DNA from: Sulfoacidibacillus thermotolerans
Lineage (GTDB): Bacteria > Bacillota > Bacilli > Alicyclobacillales > SLC66
Reading direction: 5' to 3'
NCBI RefSeq assembly: GCF_003144315.1
Contig: NZ_MPDK01000009.1
Coordinates: forward strand, 1-64,000
DNA length: 64,000 bases
Shown: in pieces, positions 35,208 through 44,708 of the stretch
Numbering within the stretch: the first letter of the stretch is position 1
Layout: each line of letters starts with the position of its first letter
Program-made: the position numbers and the translations under genes
Notes under the pieces: model-generated
Database searches by the model: none
Seen by the model: the letters and a program-made list of their open reading frames with translations, nothing else
Told to the model about the DNA's origin: nothing

Positions 35208-35888
35208 TTAATGATAGGTGCCTAGCTGTGAATCAGATCGGCGAAGTTGGTCTTCTGCGAGATCAATGAAGTGTTCATACTCCGGTTTAAATTCAGCTCC
35301 GATCTGCTTCACATCATTGGCGAACTGTAAAAGCGCCTGCGTATTTTTTACAGCAAATGCAGGAGGTAAATGAGTTTTTTGAGGTGCGTTGGACGTTGTG
35401 ACCGAGTGCAATCTCGGTAACAAATTTTCCGAAAGACGGTCTTGACGGTGATCATCCACTTGCCCAATTTGGCCAACCTCAACGCTCTGTGCGCGATTTT
35501 CGCCAGCCAATTTTACCCGACGAGCCACTTCCTTTGTCCCTGCGATTACATCGTCTGCGGCGTTTAGCGCTGTAGCAAGTCCACCCACGATCACTCTCCG
35601 AAAGGGTGGGCGCTGTAGATTTTTCTGCTCCTGCCACCCCTCATTTGCAGGCATGGTATTTTCCAAAACAGGTTCATTGTGTGGAATGGTCGGTGACTGT
35701 AACTCAGTAGGCTTTGTCCACTCTTTCATGCGATCACCAAGCGCCATAACTCCAACCGCAGTATTGACTGTCGCTTGGCGAATCAATTTTCGCACAGCGG
35801 GCACCGTGAGCAAAACTGCAACGCCTACGCCAATCCAGCCGATTGGATGATCAAATTTTAATGAACGACCCCAGTCTTTCATCGCCAT
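35208..35888 (-). CDS. Single-helix membrane protein with DUF5132-like N-terminus
   Basis: 226 residues. The first 50 (IGWIGVGVAVLLTVPAVRKL, then amphipathic RQATVNTAVGVMALGDRMKEW) line up with the Gly-rich helix and basic amphipathic segment of the small protein encoded at 36050-36319. A second Gly/Ala-rich amphipathic part lies near residues 97-125 (VIVGGLATALNAADDVIAGTKEVARR). The last 45 residues form a charged helix (FANDVKQIGAEFKPEYEHF). No metal-binding Cys cluster. Not a family I can name; placed with the P1B-like gene by proximity and shared design. AAGGGGGGAACGCA precedes ATG. Confidence 0.65.
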   Translation of the reverse strand: MAMKDWGRSLKFDHPIGWIGVGVAVLLTVPAVRKLIRQATVNTAVGVMALGDRMKEWTKPTELQSPTIPHNEPVLENTMPANEGWQEQKNLQRPPFRRVIVGGLATALNAADDVIAGTKEVARRVKLAGENRAQSVEVGQIGQVDDHRQDRLSENLLPRLHSVTTSNAPQKTHLPPAFAVKNTQALLQFANDVKQIGAEFKPEYEHFIDLAEDQLRRSDSQLGTYH

Positions 35889-36049
35889 TGCGTTCCCCCC
35901 TTTTCACATCCCCTATCACGTAGCATCCCCAAGCAGTAAAAGCGCATGCGAAAAAGTGCTTTCTGACGTATGAATCACTCAAAAACGTGGAACGGTATCA
36001 AATACAGCCACAGTTTATGAAACCGCAGGGGTTGCAGGAGGAAGTCGTT

Positions 36050-36319
36050 GTGAAAAAATCATTTTCAGTTGAAGGAATCGCCATGGGAATTGGTCTTGGT
36101 GTACTCGCAGTCCTCTTAGCTCCAGTCGTAAAAAGACAAATTCGCCCCGCTGGAGAAGCGATCGCGTCTGGAATCGGAGCGCTCGCACAAGGGGCACGCA
36201 AATGGTATGAAGTAACAAAAGAAGAAGTAGAGGATCTATTTGCTGAAGCGCAATTCGAGCGAATGAAACGGTCACTCGATCAAGAAATAGAAGAACCTGT
36301 ACAACCACCCCGTATGTAA
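36050..36319 (+). CDS. DUF5132-like small membrane protein
   Basis: 89 residues: Gly-rich membrane helix (IAMGIGLGVLAVLLAPVV), a basic stretch, then an amphipathic helix ending in EEVEDLFAEAQFE, which matches the DUF5132 pattern as I recall it. DUF5132 and the related DUF1490 (mycobacterial PacL) occur beside P1B-ATPases or HMA2 proteins, where PacL assists metal efflux. The C-tail here has no His, Cys or Asp-rich metal site. GGAGG fits GTG at 36050; the longer frame from 35987 lacks a binding site. Confidence 0.68.
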   Translation: MKKSFSVEGIAMGIGLGVLAVLLAPVVKRQIRPAGEAIASGIGALAQGARKWYEVTKEEVEDLFAEAQFERMKRSLDQEIEEPVQPPRM

Positions 36320-36337
36320 TCATCTTAGAGTCATTAC

Positions 36338-36378
36338 CCCACCAGGTTGTACTCCTTGGTCGTGCACAACCTGGTGGG
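36338..36378. terminator. Bidirectional terminator
   Basis: Perfect 13-bp stem CCCACCAGGTTGT / ACAACCTGGTGGG, between the convergent ends of the DUF5132-like gene and yngE. Confidence 0.78.
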
Positions 36379-36414
36379 TCACTCGCTAAATTTATCTTTT
36401 CAAGCAATAAACCA

Positions 36415-37950
36415 TTATACCGGATACACAGCGTGTTTACGCCTTGAGAAAGAAATATCTTTCCCTTCATACTGACGCAATCGCATGACAAGTTCTGTAC
36501 GCAGTTGATCAGGATCGACTATGGCGTCTACTACGAGTTCCGAAGCTAGACGATAGATATCGATATCTTGGCGATACTCTTCCCTTTTTTGCGCAACAAA
36601 AGCGCTCTTTTCCGGTTCCTCAAGCTCTGCAATTTTATTGGAATACACCGCATTTACCGCTGCTTCAGGTCCCATAACTGCAATTTGAGCAGTTGGCAGA
36701 GCGATGCACACGTCTGGATCAAACGCAGGCCCTGCCATCGCATATAATCCCGCACCATACGCCTTGCGCACGATCACAGAAATTTTAGGTGTCGTAATTT
36801 CAGCCATCGCAGCGATCATTTTTGCTCCATGGCGGATAATCCCCGCTCGCTCAACTTTCGTTCCAATCATAAATCCAGGAACATCCGCTAGAAATAGAAT
36901 TGGGATATTGAACGCATCACATAGGGTCATAAAACGCGCCGCTTTATCTGCTGAATCGACAAATAACACTCCGCCTTTTACCCGCGGCTGATTGGCCACA
37001 ATCCCCACTGAACGACCGTCGATGCGCGCTAACCCTGTGATAATCTCACCTGCAAACAAACGTTTGATCTCAAAGAAGCTCCCCTCATCAATCAATTGGT
37101 TGATGAGATCATACATGTTAAAGGGTGTATTTTGATTATTTGGAATAATTTCTGATATTTTCTTTCCGGTCTCTGCCACTGGCCGAACTTCCGCACGTGG
37201 CACTGGAGCTGCATAGTTCGCAGGAAAATAAGACAAATACGTACGCGCCGCTAAAATCGCTTGTTGCTCATCAGAAGCGAGCACATCCCCACATCCGCTA
37301 ACCGAACAGTGCATGCGTGCGCCGCCCATTTCTTCAAGCGTCACCTTCTCACCGATCACCATTTCCGCCATGCGTGGAGAACCGAGATACATGCTGGCAT
37401 TCCCTTCGACCATAATGACAATGTCGCAAAATGCAGGAATATAAGCACCGCCTGCGGCGGAAGGTCCAAACAGCACACAAACTTGCGGAACCATTCCCGA
37501 CATCTTTACCTGATTGTAAAAAATTCTCCCTGCTCCACGACGACCAGGAAACATTTCTACTTGATCGGTAATCCGCGCACCTGCAGAATCGACAAGATAT
37601 ACAAGGGGAATTTGCATTTTCATAGCCGTTTCCTGAATGCGAATAATTTTCTCTACAGTCCGAGATCCCCAAGAACCCGCTTTCACCGTTGAATCATTGG
37701 CCATTACAGCTACCGTTTGGCCATTAATCTGCCCAATGCCCGTCACCACGCCATCTGCTGGCAAATCCCCAGCGAAAGCATTTGCGAACATGCCATCTTC
37801 TGTTTCTAAATCCCCGTCAAAAAGCAACCGCAAACGATCGCGAACAAATAATTTGCCCATTTCTTGATTTTTTTCATGATACTTTTGCGCACCTCCCTGA
37901 GCGATCGCTCGGTTCCAGTCCGCAAGTGTTTTATGTTCTGTCGTACTCAC
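36415..37950 (-). CDS. yngE: Acyl-CoA carboxylase beta subunit (YngE, methylcrotonyl-CoA type)
   Basis: Carboxyltransferase subunit of a biotin-dependent acyl-CoA carboxylase. Crotonase-fold halves carry the oxyanion-hole glycines GPSAAGGAYIPA and the C-terminal SVIVRKAYGAGLYAMAGPAF. 511 residues, as for PccB/MccB. It ends a five-gene operon identical in content to B. subtilis yngHB-yngE, which SigmaE drives in the mother cell for leucine degradation; methylcrotonyl-CoA is therefore the likely substrate, though propionyl-CoA cannot be excluded. GTG start after GAGGTGACATC. Confidence 0.88.
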   Translation of the reverse strand: MSTTEHKTLADWNRAIAQGGAQKYHEKNQEMGKLFVRDRLRLLFDGDLETEDGMFANAFAGDLPADGVVTGIGQINGQTVAVMANDSTVKAGSWGSRTVEKIIRIQETAMKMQIPLVYLVDSAGARITDQVEMFPGRRGAGRIFYNQVKMSGMVPQVCVLFGPSAAGGAYIPAFCDIVIMVEGNASMYLGSPRMAEMVIGEKVTLEEMGGARMHCSVSGCGDVLASDEQQAILAARTYLSYFPANYAAPVPRAEVRPVAETGKKISEIIPNNQNTPFNMYDLINQLIDEGSFFEIKRLFAGEIITGLARIDGRSVGIVANQPRVKGGVLFVDSADKAARFMTLCDAFNIPILFLADVPGFMIGTKVERAGIIRHGAKMIAAMAEITTPKISVIVRKAYGAGLYAMAGPAFDPDVCIALPTAQIAVMGPEAAVNAVYSNKIAELEEPEKSAFVAQKREEYRQDIDIYRLASELVVDAIVDPDQLRTELVMRLRQYEGKDISFSRRKHAVYPV

Positions 37951-37965
37951 GATGTCACCTCATTC

Positions 37966-38742
37966 TCATTGCCCGGTGTAATTTGGCTTGCGTTTTTCTG
38001 CGAATGCCCGCAATCCTTCTAGACGGTCGGACGTCCGTAAAACTTCTTCATAAGCGGACCACTCGACTTTAAGTCCTGCCTGCAAAGGAAGATCAGAACC
38101 TTCGCGAATTGCGCGTTTGGCAGCACGCAGTGCAATTGGCCCACCCTCGCCAATTGTTGCAGCAATTTGCATCGCCTTAGGTAAAACATCATTAGCTTCT
38201 GTTACGTATTGTGCAAATCCGATCGCAAAAGCTTCGTTGCCATCAAATCGACGACCTGTGAAGATTAGTTCGTTTGCCCGACCCAGTCCAACAATACGTG
38301 CAAGCCGTTGCGTTCCCCCTGCACCAGGTATGATCGCGAGCCTTGTTTCTGTCAGGCCTAGTACAGCGTTGTCAGCGACAATGCGCACATCACATGCAAG
38401 TGCAAGTTCCATACCGCCCCCGAGAGCCACACCGCGTACCGCTGCAATCGTAGGCATCGGAAGAGCAGCAACCGCTTCGACTGCGGCACGAATTCTTCCT
38501 ACAGCTTGTACTACCTGCTCTTCATTCATCCCACGGCGCTCTTTCAAATCAGCTCCAGCACAAAAAGCTCGCTCACCAGCTCCTGTAAGTACGACACAGC
38601 GCACATCCGGATTTTGCGACAATTCCTGTAACCGTGCTCGCATTTCCTCCAACAACTCAGTCGATAAAGCGTTCATTGCTTCTGCTCGATTGAGTGTGAC
38701 GATCGCTGTGTGTTGGTCAACGCGGACTTCACATAGTGACAC
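37966..38742 (-). CDS. yngF: Enoyl-CoA hydratase family protein (YngF, methylglutaconyl-CoA hydratase-like)
   Basis: Crotonase-fold enzyme: N-terminal VTLNRAEAMNALS, CAGADLKERRGM, oxyanion region AVRGVALGGGMELALACD and the catalytic-Glu region TRLAIIPGAGGTQRLAR. About 258 residues. GGGGGG supports GTG at 38742, which overlaps the yngG end by 14 bases. In the leucine pathway it would hydrate 3-methylglutaconyl-CoA to HMG-CoA. Confidence 0.88.
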   Translation of the reverse strand: MSLCEVRVDQHTAIVTLNRAEAMNALSTELLEEMRARLQELSQNPDVRCVVLTGAGERAFCAGADLKERRGMNEEQVVQAVGRIRAAVEAVAALPMPTIAAVRGVALGGGMELALACDVRIVADNAVLGLTETRLAIIPGAGGTQRLARIVGLGRANELIFTGRRFDGNEAFAIGFAQYVTEANDVLPKAMQIAATIGEGGPIALRAAKRAIREGSDLPLQAGLKVEWSAYEEVLRTSDRLEGLRAFAEKRKPNYTGQ

Positions 38743-39655
38743 AATGATCCCCCCCTTGTGCGAGATGTACTTTGCTCGCATGACTATTCAAGGCGTGACC
38801 GACACTATTTTGTAATAGCTCAAGAGACTGCAAGAGTTTTCCTTCGTCAATTCCCGTCTGAATTCCTGATCCCTGAAGCATATACAATACATCATCAGTC
38901 GCTACATTGCCAGAAGCTCCTGGCGCATACGGACATCCACCAAGCCCCCCCAAAGCGCTGTCAATCTTTGTGATTCCCATAGTCAGTCCAACAAGCAGAT
39001 TGGCAAGTGCTGTTCCACGCGTATTGTGCATGTGCAACGCGAGGCGCTCAGCTGGAATTTCCTTTAGCAATCTGTCGAGCACGCGCTCAGTTTGAAGCGG
39101 CGTTGCAACCCCGATCGTGTCGCCTAGAGAGATTTCATCGACGCCATCATCCAGTAATGCAAGAGCGACACGCAGGACTTGTTCAGCACTCACTTCACCT
39201 TCATAAGGGCAGCCAAATACAGTAGAAACATAACCACGCACAAACGCCTGATGCATTTTTGCAGTGCGCGTCACATCACGCAAAACAGGGAACGTTTCAT
39301 CAATCGTCTTATTAATATTTTTCTTATTATGTGTTTCACTCGCCGACATGAACACAGCAACCGCTTTTACTCCAACGTTGAGCGCACGTTCTAACCCTTG
39401 CTGATTCGGAACTAGCGCACTGTATACGACTCCTGCTTTCTTCTGAATCCCTGCAAATACTTCCGCCGCATCAGCCAGTTGCGGAATCCAGCGCGGGCTC
39501 ACAAAGCTACTGACTTCAATATGCGTCAATCCACTTTCCGTCAAACTATTAATCCATGCAATTTTCTGCTCCGTTGACAATCGAGCAGGTTCATTTTGCA
39601 ACCCGTCGCGCGGCCCTACTTCCCAGATAGTTACCTCTTTTGGCAAGTTCATCAT
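38729..39655 (-). CDS. yngG: Hydroxymethylglutaryl-CoA lyase (YngG)
   Basis: TIM-barrel lyase that splits HMG-CoA to acetyl-CoA and acetoacetate. Catalytic Arg-Asp in VGPRDGLQNE, metal-binding HMHNTRGTALAN and the glycine loop GGLGGCPYAPGASGNVATDD with the active-site Cys. 308 residues. Start is one of two adjacent ATGs just after the yngHB stop, with GGAG inside that stop region. Follows yngHB without a gap. Confidence 0.93.
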   Translation of the reverse strand: MMNLPKEVTIWEVGPRDGLQNEPARLSTEQKIAWINSLTESGLTHIEVSSFVSPRWIPQLADAAEVFAGIQKKAGVVYSALVPNQQGLERALNVGVKAVAVFMSASETHNKKNINKTIDETFPVLRDVTRTAKMHQAFVRGYVSTVFGCPYEGEVSAEQVLRVALALLDDGVDEISLGDTIGVATPLQTERVLDRLLKEIPAERLALHMHNTRGTALANLLVGLTMGITKIDSALGGLGGCPYAPGASGNVATDDVLYMLQGSGIQTGIDEGKLLQSLELLQNSVGHALNSHASKVHLAQGGDHCVTM

Positions 39656-39868
39656 TTACTCCAACTCCACGAGTACGTCGCCCTCGTTCACAAAGTCGCC
39701 CTCGCCAATGTTCACTTTTACAACTTTTCCTGAAAAATCAGCGGAAACAGGGACTTCCATTTTCATCGACTCTAAAATGACGACATCATCTCCTGCAGCA
39801 ACCTCTTGTCCTGCACTCACTAATACTTTAAATACGGTACCCGCCATAGTAGAAGCAATCGTTTTCAT
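39656..39868 (-). CDS. yngHB: Biotin/lipoyl attachment protein (YngHB)
   Basis: Free-standing biotin carboxyl carrier of 70 residues. The biotinylated lysine is in ESMKMEV (about Lys36) and the barrel has the usual symmetric GTVFKVLVSAGQEV and GKVVKVNIGEGDFV. It shuttles carboxybiotin between YngH and YngE. ATG preceded by GAGGGGTTCTGTCA. 43 bases downstream of yngH. Confidence 0.93.
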   Translation of the reverse strand: MKTIASTMAGTVFKVLVSAGQEVAAGDDVVILESMKMEVPVSADFSGKVVKVNIGEGDFVNEGDVLVELE

Positions 39869-39911
39869 TGACAGAACCCCTCTTCGCGTTTTGGAATGAA
39901 CTCATTCTCTG

Positions 39912-41252
39912 CTATAACCCGAACTGCTCATGTAAAAATGAAGTGTGCGTATCCCCAGCTGCAAACGCCTCGTTCTCCAATACACGTTGCAAAAGCGGGA
40001 GATTCGTCTTAATTCCTGCTACGTGGTACTGACGCAAAGCTACAAGCATCGCTTGCCTTGCTTCTTCGCGATCTTTCCCGTAAGTAATCAATTTTGCAAA
40101 CATCGGATCATAATAAGGTGTGATGGCATCTCCTTGACGCACCCCTATTTCATTGCGCACAGACGGCCCCTCAGGCAATTGCAACTCAGTAATCGTACCT
40201 GGTGAAGGGAAGAAACGCTCTGGATCTTCCGCGCAAATCCGACATTCAATGGCATGTCCTGTTTGACGCCGTTCCATCACTTCCGCATCTAGCGCTTGCC
40301 CCATAGCAACACGCAATTGCCATTGTACCAGATCGACGCCCATTACCTCTTCTGTCACAGGATGCTCCACCTGAAGTCTTGTATTCATTTCTAGAAAATA
40401 AAACTTTCCTGAGGTGTCCAACAAAAATTCCACTGTCCCTACACCTGTATACTGCAACTCGCGAACAAGCGCTAAAGCAGCCCGTCCCATTTGTTCGCGA
40501 AGTTCTGGTGTCACCGCCGTCGATGGAGATTCCTCGACAATTTTTTGGTGGCGGCGCTGGATGCTACACTCCCGCTCTCCTAAGTGGATCGCGTTTCCGT
40601 GTTCATCTGCAAGGACCTGAATCTCAACGTGGCGTGGACGCTCGATGAATTTTTCAAGGTACATAGTCCCGTCGCCAAAGTAGGACAACACGCGTTTTGA
40701 GGAGGATGCAAACGACGAGCGTAAATCCGCTTCATTGTGTGCTACGACCATCCCAATTCCGCCGCCGCCAGCAGAAGCTTTTAGCATGACCGGATAGCCC
40801 ATCTCAGAAGCCAACTGAACGGCTTGTTCTTCATCTTGGACTGCACCTTGTGACCCAGGTACAACTGGCACCCCCGCCGCAATGGCAACTTGCCTCGCCT
40901 GAACTTTGCTCCCCATACGAGCAATTGCCGCTGGTTTGGGGCCAATAAACACAAGTCCTGCACGCTGACAAAGTTCTGCAAAATCTGCGTTTTCAGAGAG
41001 CAGTCCATATCCAGGATGAACAGCATCTGCATTGCACGACTTCGCAATTTCAACAATTTTTGCCCCTTGCAGATAACTCTGCGAAACGGCACTCGGCCCA
41101 ACAAGAAACGCTTCATCCGCCAATTGCACATGCAGCGCATTTGCATCCGCCTCGCTGTATATAGCGACCGCACGAATGTTCATCGCATGACAGGCGCGAA
41201 TAATGCGACAAGCGATTTCTCCGCGATTTGCGATCAGAACTTTTTTAAACAA
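39912..41252 (-). CDS. yngH: Biotin carboxylase (YngH)
   Basis: ATP-grasp biotin carboxylase subunit. KVLIANRGEIACRIIRA at the start, HPGYGLLSENADFA, ATP loop KASAGGGGIGMV, GERECSIQRRHQK, and FLEMNTRLQVEHPVTE with the catalytic Arg/Glu. 446 residues, short of full AccC-BCCP fusions because the carrier is separate here. TTG start after GGGAG. First gene of the yng unit, divergent from the SDR gene. Confidence 0.92.
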   Translation of the reverse strand: MFKKVLIANRGEIACRIIRACHAMNIRAVAIYSEADANALHVQLADEAFLVGPSAVSQSYLQGAKIVEIAKSCNADAVHPGYGLLSENADFAELCQRAGLVFIGPKPAAIARMGSKVQARQVAIAAGVPVVPGSQGAVQDEEQAVQLASEMGYPVMLKASAGGGGIGMVVAHNEADLRSSFASSSKRVLSYFGDGTMYLEKFIERPRHVEIQVLADEHGNAIHLGERECSIQRRHQKIVEESPSTAVTPELREQMGRAALALVRELQYTGVGTVEFLLDTSGKFYFLEMNTRLQVEHPVTEEVMGVDLVQWQLRVAMGQALDAEVMERRQTGHAIECRICAEDPERFFPSPGTITELQLPEGPSVRNEIGVRQGDAITPYYDPMFAKLITYGKDREEARQAMLVALRQYHVAGIKTNLPLLQRVLENEAFAAGDTHTSFLHEQFGL

Positions 41253-41410
41253 TGGCTGCCCACTCCCTGTGAGTAAAATCTGCCAACAAACATTTCGGAG
41301 TTCGTCTTTTTGTTGTATAACAACAGGACGCTCACGTGTGCTATCATCATCCTCAGCACTATTTTAACATGACAACAGGGAAAAGTAATTGCACAGGCAG
41401 GAGATCTTCT

Positions 41411-42184
41411 ATGTCACATGTCCATTCATTTTCAACGACTCGCCCACTATTTGGACAAGTCGCCCTTGTCACTGGCGCTTCGCGCGGTATTGGCGCGGAA
41501 ATTGCGCGCACGCTTGCTAAAGCCGGAGCCGCTGTCGCCGTCAACTATTTTTCACAGCGTGATGCTGCTCTTGAAGTCGTCGCTAAGTGCCAAGCTTATG
41601 GTTCAAAAGCAATCGCCCTGCAGGCGAATGTCGCTGACAAAGCTGCCATTGCAAAGCTCGTCGAGGATACGACCGTTTTACTTGGTGCGCCTACGATTCT
41701 CGTTAATAACGCTGGGCGTGCACATGCTGAGCTATTTTTAGATACAAAAGAGCAAACATTCGACGCATTGATGGATGCGAATTTAAAAGCCCCATTTTTT
41801 TTGGCACAAGCTGTTTTACCCGGAATGTTGCGCGTGCAATATGGGAGAATTGTGAATATAAGTTCGATTTGGGGAATCGCTGGGGGTTCTTTGGAGGTTG
41901 CGTATTCCGCATCAAAAGGCGGATTGATCGCCTTTACTAAAGCACTGGCAAAAGAAGTGGCGCCTTCTGGCATAACTGTTAATGCAGTCGCTCCTGGCGC
42001 CATCGAAACCGATATGCTGCGACATTTGAGCGCGGCAGATCGCGAACAACTCTTGCGCGAAACACCGGTTGGGCGTCTTGGAACCCCACAAGATGTCGCG
42101 GCTGCCGTGCTCTTTCTCGCAAGCCCTACAGCTTCATTTATCACTGGGCAGATCATTAGTCCAAATGGTGGACTTGTAATCTAA
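41411..42184 (+). CDS. Short-chain dehydrogenase/reductase (FabG-like)
   Basis: NAD(P)-binding SDR of 257 residues: cofactor motif VTGASRGIGAEIAR, NNAGRAH, catalytic Ser in NISSIWG and YSASKGGLIAFTKALAKE, then VNAVAPGAIETDM. Close in pattern to 3-oxoacyl-ACP reductase FabG, but substrate cannot be assigned; it stands apart from fatty-acid genes and divergent from the yng operon. GGCAGGAG supports ATG at 41411. Its stop codon overlaps that of typA. Confidence 0.85.
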   Translation: MSHVHSFSTTRPLFGQVALVTGASRGIGAEIARTLAKAGAAVAVNYFSQRDAALEVVAKCQAYGSKAIALQANVADKAAIAKLVEDTTVLLGAPTILVNNAGRAHAELFLDTKEQTFDALMDANLKAPFFLAQAVLPGMLRVQYGRIVNISSIWGIAGGSLEVAYSASKGGLIAFTKALAKEVAPSGITVNAVAPGAIETDMLRHLSAADREQLLRETPVGRLGTPQDVAAAVLFLASPTASFITGQIISPNGGLVI

Positions 42185-44010
42185 ACCTGCACATCTTGCA
42201 AAGTAGATTGTTTTTGCGCTTTTTCGCGCTCTCCCTTTTTTAATACCTTTTTACGCAAGCGAATCGTTTTTGGGGTGACCTCACAATACTCATCGTCAGC
42301 CAAGTACTCAAGAGCCGCCTCAAGCGAGAGGATACGCGGCGCTTTTAAACGCGACGTGTCCTCTTTCGTCGCGGATCGAACATTGCTCATATGTTTCTCG
42401 CGGCAAACATTGACCACAAGGTCATTATCGCGGGAATGCTCGCCAATGATCATCCCTTCGTAGACTTCTGCTCCAGGTGTGATAAAAAGCACTCCGCGCT
42501 CCTCAATCGACTGAATGGCGTAAGCTGTTGCAACCCCAGCTTCACTCGCAACGAGCACCCCGCTTTGTCGATCAGAAATCTCGCCTTTATAGGGTTCATA
42601 ATGTAAGAACGTATGGTGCATCGTCCCATAGCCACGCGTTGCCGTCAACAGTTCCGAACGAAATCCGATCAGGCCCCGTGCAGGTACGTGAAACTCCAGA
42701 CGTGTGGAGGACGTCCCAGGAACCATTTGTACAAGCTCCCCACGACGACCGCCTAAGCGCTCCATCACTGTTCCCACATGTTCCTCTGGAACATCGATCA
42801 CCACGTGTTCAATCGGCTCAAGCAATCCATTTTTCTCATCTCGTTTGAAAATAACCCGCGGTTTTGAGACCTGCATCTCGTATCCTTCTCGTCGCATCGT
42901 TTCAATTAAAATCGATAAATGCAACTCACCGCGACCTGAAACAAGAAATGCATCTGGCGAATCTGTATCTTGCACGCGCAAACTCACGTCTTTTTCAAGT
43001 TCTGCATACAATCGCGAACGAAGTTTACGCGACGTCACATGTGTTCCTTCTCTTCCTGCAAAAGGACTGTCATTCACAACAAACGTCATTTGCAATGAAG
43101 GTTCTTCGATGGGAATCGAAGGTAGAGCTTCTGGAAAATTGACATCAGCTACCGTTTCACCAACCGTTAAATCTCCAAGCCCTGCAACCGCGACAATTTC
43201 ACCTGCGCTCGCTTGCTCTAATTCAACACGTCGCAACCCGCGAAAACCATATAACTTGGTAACGCGTTGCAGTGATGTTTCTCCACTTTGCTTTAGCACA
43301 ATCACTTGTTGTCCAAGTTTGATCGTACCGCGTACGATGCGCCCAATGCCAATGCGGCCCAAAAATTCACTGTAATCGAGAATACTCGCCTGCCACTGCA
43401 AAGGCCCCGTCGAATCGTCTGTAGGGGCTGGGATCGTTTCAATGATCGCTTCAAACAAAGGCCGAAAATCCGGACTCGGCTGATCCAGATCAAGCGTCGC
43501 TGTCCCATTGACCGCGGAAGCATATACCACAGGGAAATTAATCTGTTCATCCGATGCGCCAAGATCCATAAAAAGTTCCAACACTTCGTCCACCACTTCT
43601 AATGGACGCGCCATCGGTCGATCAATCTTATTAATCACCACGATCGGTACCAAATTCTGATCCAAGGCCTTACGCAAGACAAAGCGAGTTTGCGGCATGC
43701 ACCCTTCAAAAGCGTCAACGACGAGTAAAACACCGTCAACCATCTGCATAATCCGCTCTACTTCACCGCCAAAATCAGCGTGGCCGGGTGTATCGACGAT
43801 GTTAATCAGATAATCCTGATATTGAATGGCTGTATTTTTTGCAAGAATCGTGATTCCGCGTTCGCGCTCAAGGTCATTTGAGTCAAGCGCCCGCTCAGTA
43901 ACCGCTTCATTACTCCGAAATACTCCTGATTGACGCAATAATTGATCGACCAAGGTCGTTTTTCCATGATCGACGTGAGCAATAATTGCAATGTTGCGCA
44001 GATGTTTCAC
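42181..44010 (-). CDS. typA: Ribosome-associated GTPase TypA/BipA
   Basis: EF-G-like GTPase involved in 50S assembly and stress or cold adaptation. G1 [12 protein letters not shown], switch [12 protein letters not shown]3 [13 protein letters not shown]4 [10 protein letters not shown]. The BipA-specific C-terminal domain has [16 protein letters not shown] and [15 protein letters not shown]. 609 residues, standard length, single gene with no operon partners. Confidence 0.96.
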   Translation of the reverse strand: MKHLRNIAIIAHVDHGKTTLVDQLLRQSGVFRSNEAVTERALDSNDLERERGITILAKNTAIQYQDYLINIVDTPGHADFGGEVERIMQMVDGVLLVVDAFEGCMPQTRFVLRKALDQNLVPIVVINKIDRPMARPLEVVDEVLELFMDLGASDEQINFPVVYASAVNGTATLDLDQPSPDFRPLFEAIIETIPAPTDDSTGPLQWQASILDYSEFLGRIGIGRIVRGTIKLGQQVIVLKQSGETSLQRVTKLYGFRGLRRVELEQASAGEIVAVAGLGDLTVGETVADVNFPEALPSIPIEEPSLQMTFVVNDSPFAGREGTHVTSRKLRSRLYAELEKDVSLRVQDTDSPDAFLVSGRGELHLSILIETMRREGYEMQVSKPRVIFKRDEKNGLLEPIEHVVIDVPEEHVGTVMERLGGRRGELVQMVPGTSSTRLEFHVPARGLIGFRSELLTATRGYGTMHHTFLHYEPYKGEISDRQSGVLVASEAGVATAYAIQSIEERGVLFITPGAEVYEGMIIGEHSRDNDLVVNVCREKHMSNVRSATKEDTSRLKAPRILSLEAALEYLADDEYCEVTPKTIRLRKKVLKKGEREKAQKQSTLQDVQV

Positions 44011-44225
44011 GAACGATTCGTTCCTCTCCGTCTATCTCATTTTGTCTGACAGTTTATTGTATCACAGACTAATCAATATAATCTATAGCCAAAAGAAAAT
44101 CCCCCTTACGATGCCATCTCATCCCCCATTACCACAAGTCATTCTCTATCTGCCTCTGTTAACCCAGATCAGTGGAACGTCGATTAGCTAACTTCCATAT
44201 GATAAAAAAGCCCCAAAAACCCTAT

Positions 44226-44257
44226 CGGCACAAACCGCATACGGGCTGTTTGTGCCG
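44226..44257 (-). terminator. Hairpin, possible terminator of the gerC transcript
   Basis: CGGCACAAA / TTTGTGCCG 9-bp stem; on the minus strand GATAGGGTTTTTGGGGCTTTTTT follows in two T-rich steps. As gerC runs antisense into the gene at 44286-44708, this may be where its transcript ends. The rest of the 275-base gap (44011-44285) shows nothing else clear. Confidence 0.4.
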
Positions 44258-44285
44258 TGCGAAAGTCAAATGTAGGTGTGATGAG

Positions 44286-44708
44286 ATGAACGTCAAAAAA
44301 AATCGCCCTTTGCGTATCCCGGCAAAGATTCAGCGTCGCATTTTAGCGGAAAGCCGTATGTTACACGTATCTACAGAAGAATACCTCGCTCTCATTACAC
44401 AAATTGCTGCATCAATCCGCGGCGCAGTTCTCCCTGAAGGACTTAAGGACAGTGCGCCGCTTCAATCTATTTTAGAAAACCCGCTTATGCTAGAAATGGC
44501 ATCCACACTAGCAAGTACAATCTGGCAGCAACTACAATCCACACAAGATCAGCAGCCTGAGACAACCACGGATGCGCGAGAAACACCTACCGCATCAGTA
44601 GCTCCACCCGAATTGCGCGACAAACCACACACCGCCCCCGCGATGGTCATGATCGATCCGATTACGGGGCAAATCATTCATATCCAAAGACGCCCTTTGC
44701 TTCCTTAA
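44286..44708 (+). CDS. Hypothetical protein, 140 residues
   Basis: No family recognised. The first 80 residues are basic and helical (NRPLRIPAKIQRRILAESR, then EEYLALITQIAASIRG and MLEMASTLASTIWQQL); the remainder is a Pro/Thr/Gln-rich low-complexity linker ending in MVMIDPITGQIIHIQRR. AGGTG with a 7-base gap supports ATG 44286. The stop TAA is shared with the stop of gerC on the other strand (TTAA at 44705-44708). Confidence 0.6.
   Translation: MNVKKNRPLRIPAKIQRRILAESRMLHVSTEEYLALITQIAASIRGAVLPEGLKDSAPLQSILENPLMLEMASTLASTIWQQLQSTQDQQPETTTDARETPTASVAPPELRDKPHTAPAMVMIDPITGQIIHIQRRPLLP

Noticed and set aside
38117-38815. 232-codon plus-strand frame opposite yngF
   Set aside because: Shadow frame, Ala/Ser/Arg-rich, no motif.
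42704-43375. 223-codon plus-strand frame opposite typA
   Set aside because: Shadow frame with Ser/Arg/Pro bias and no homology recognised.
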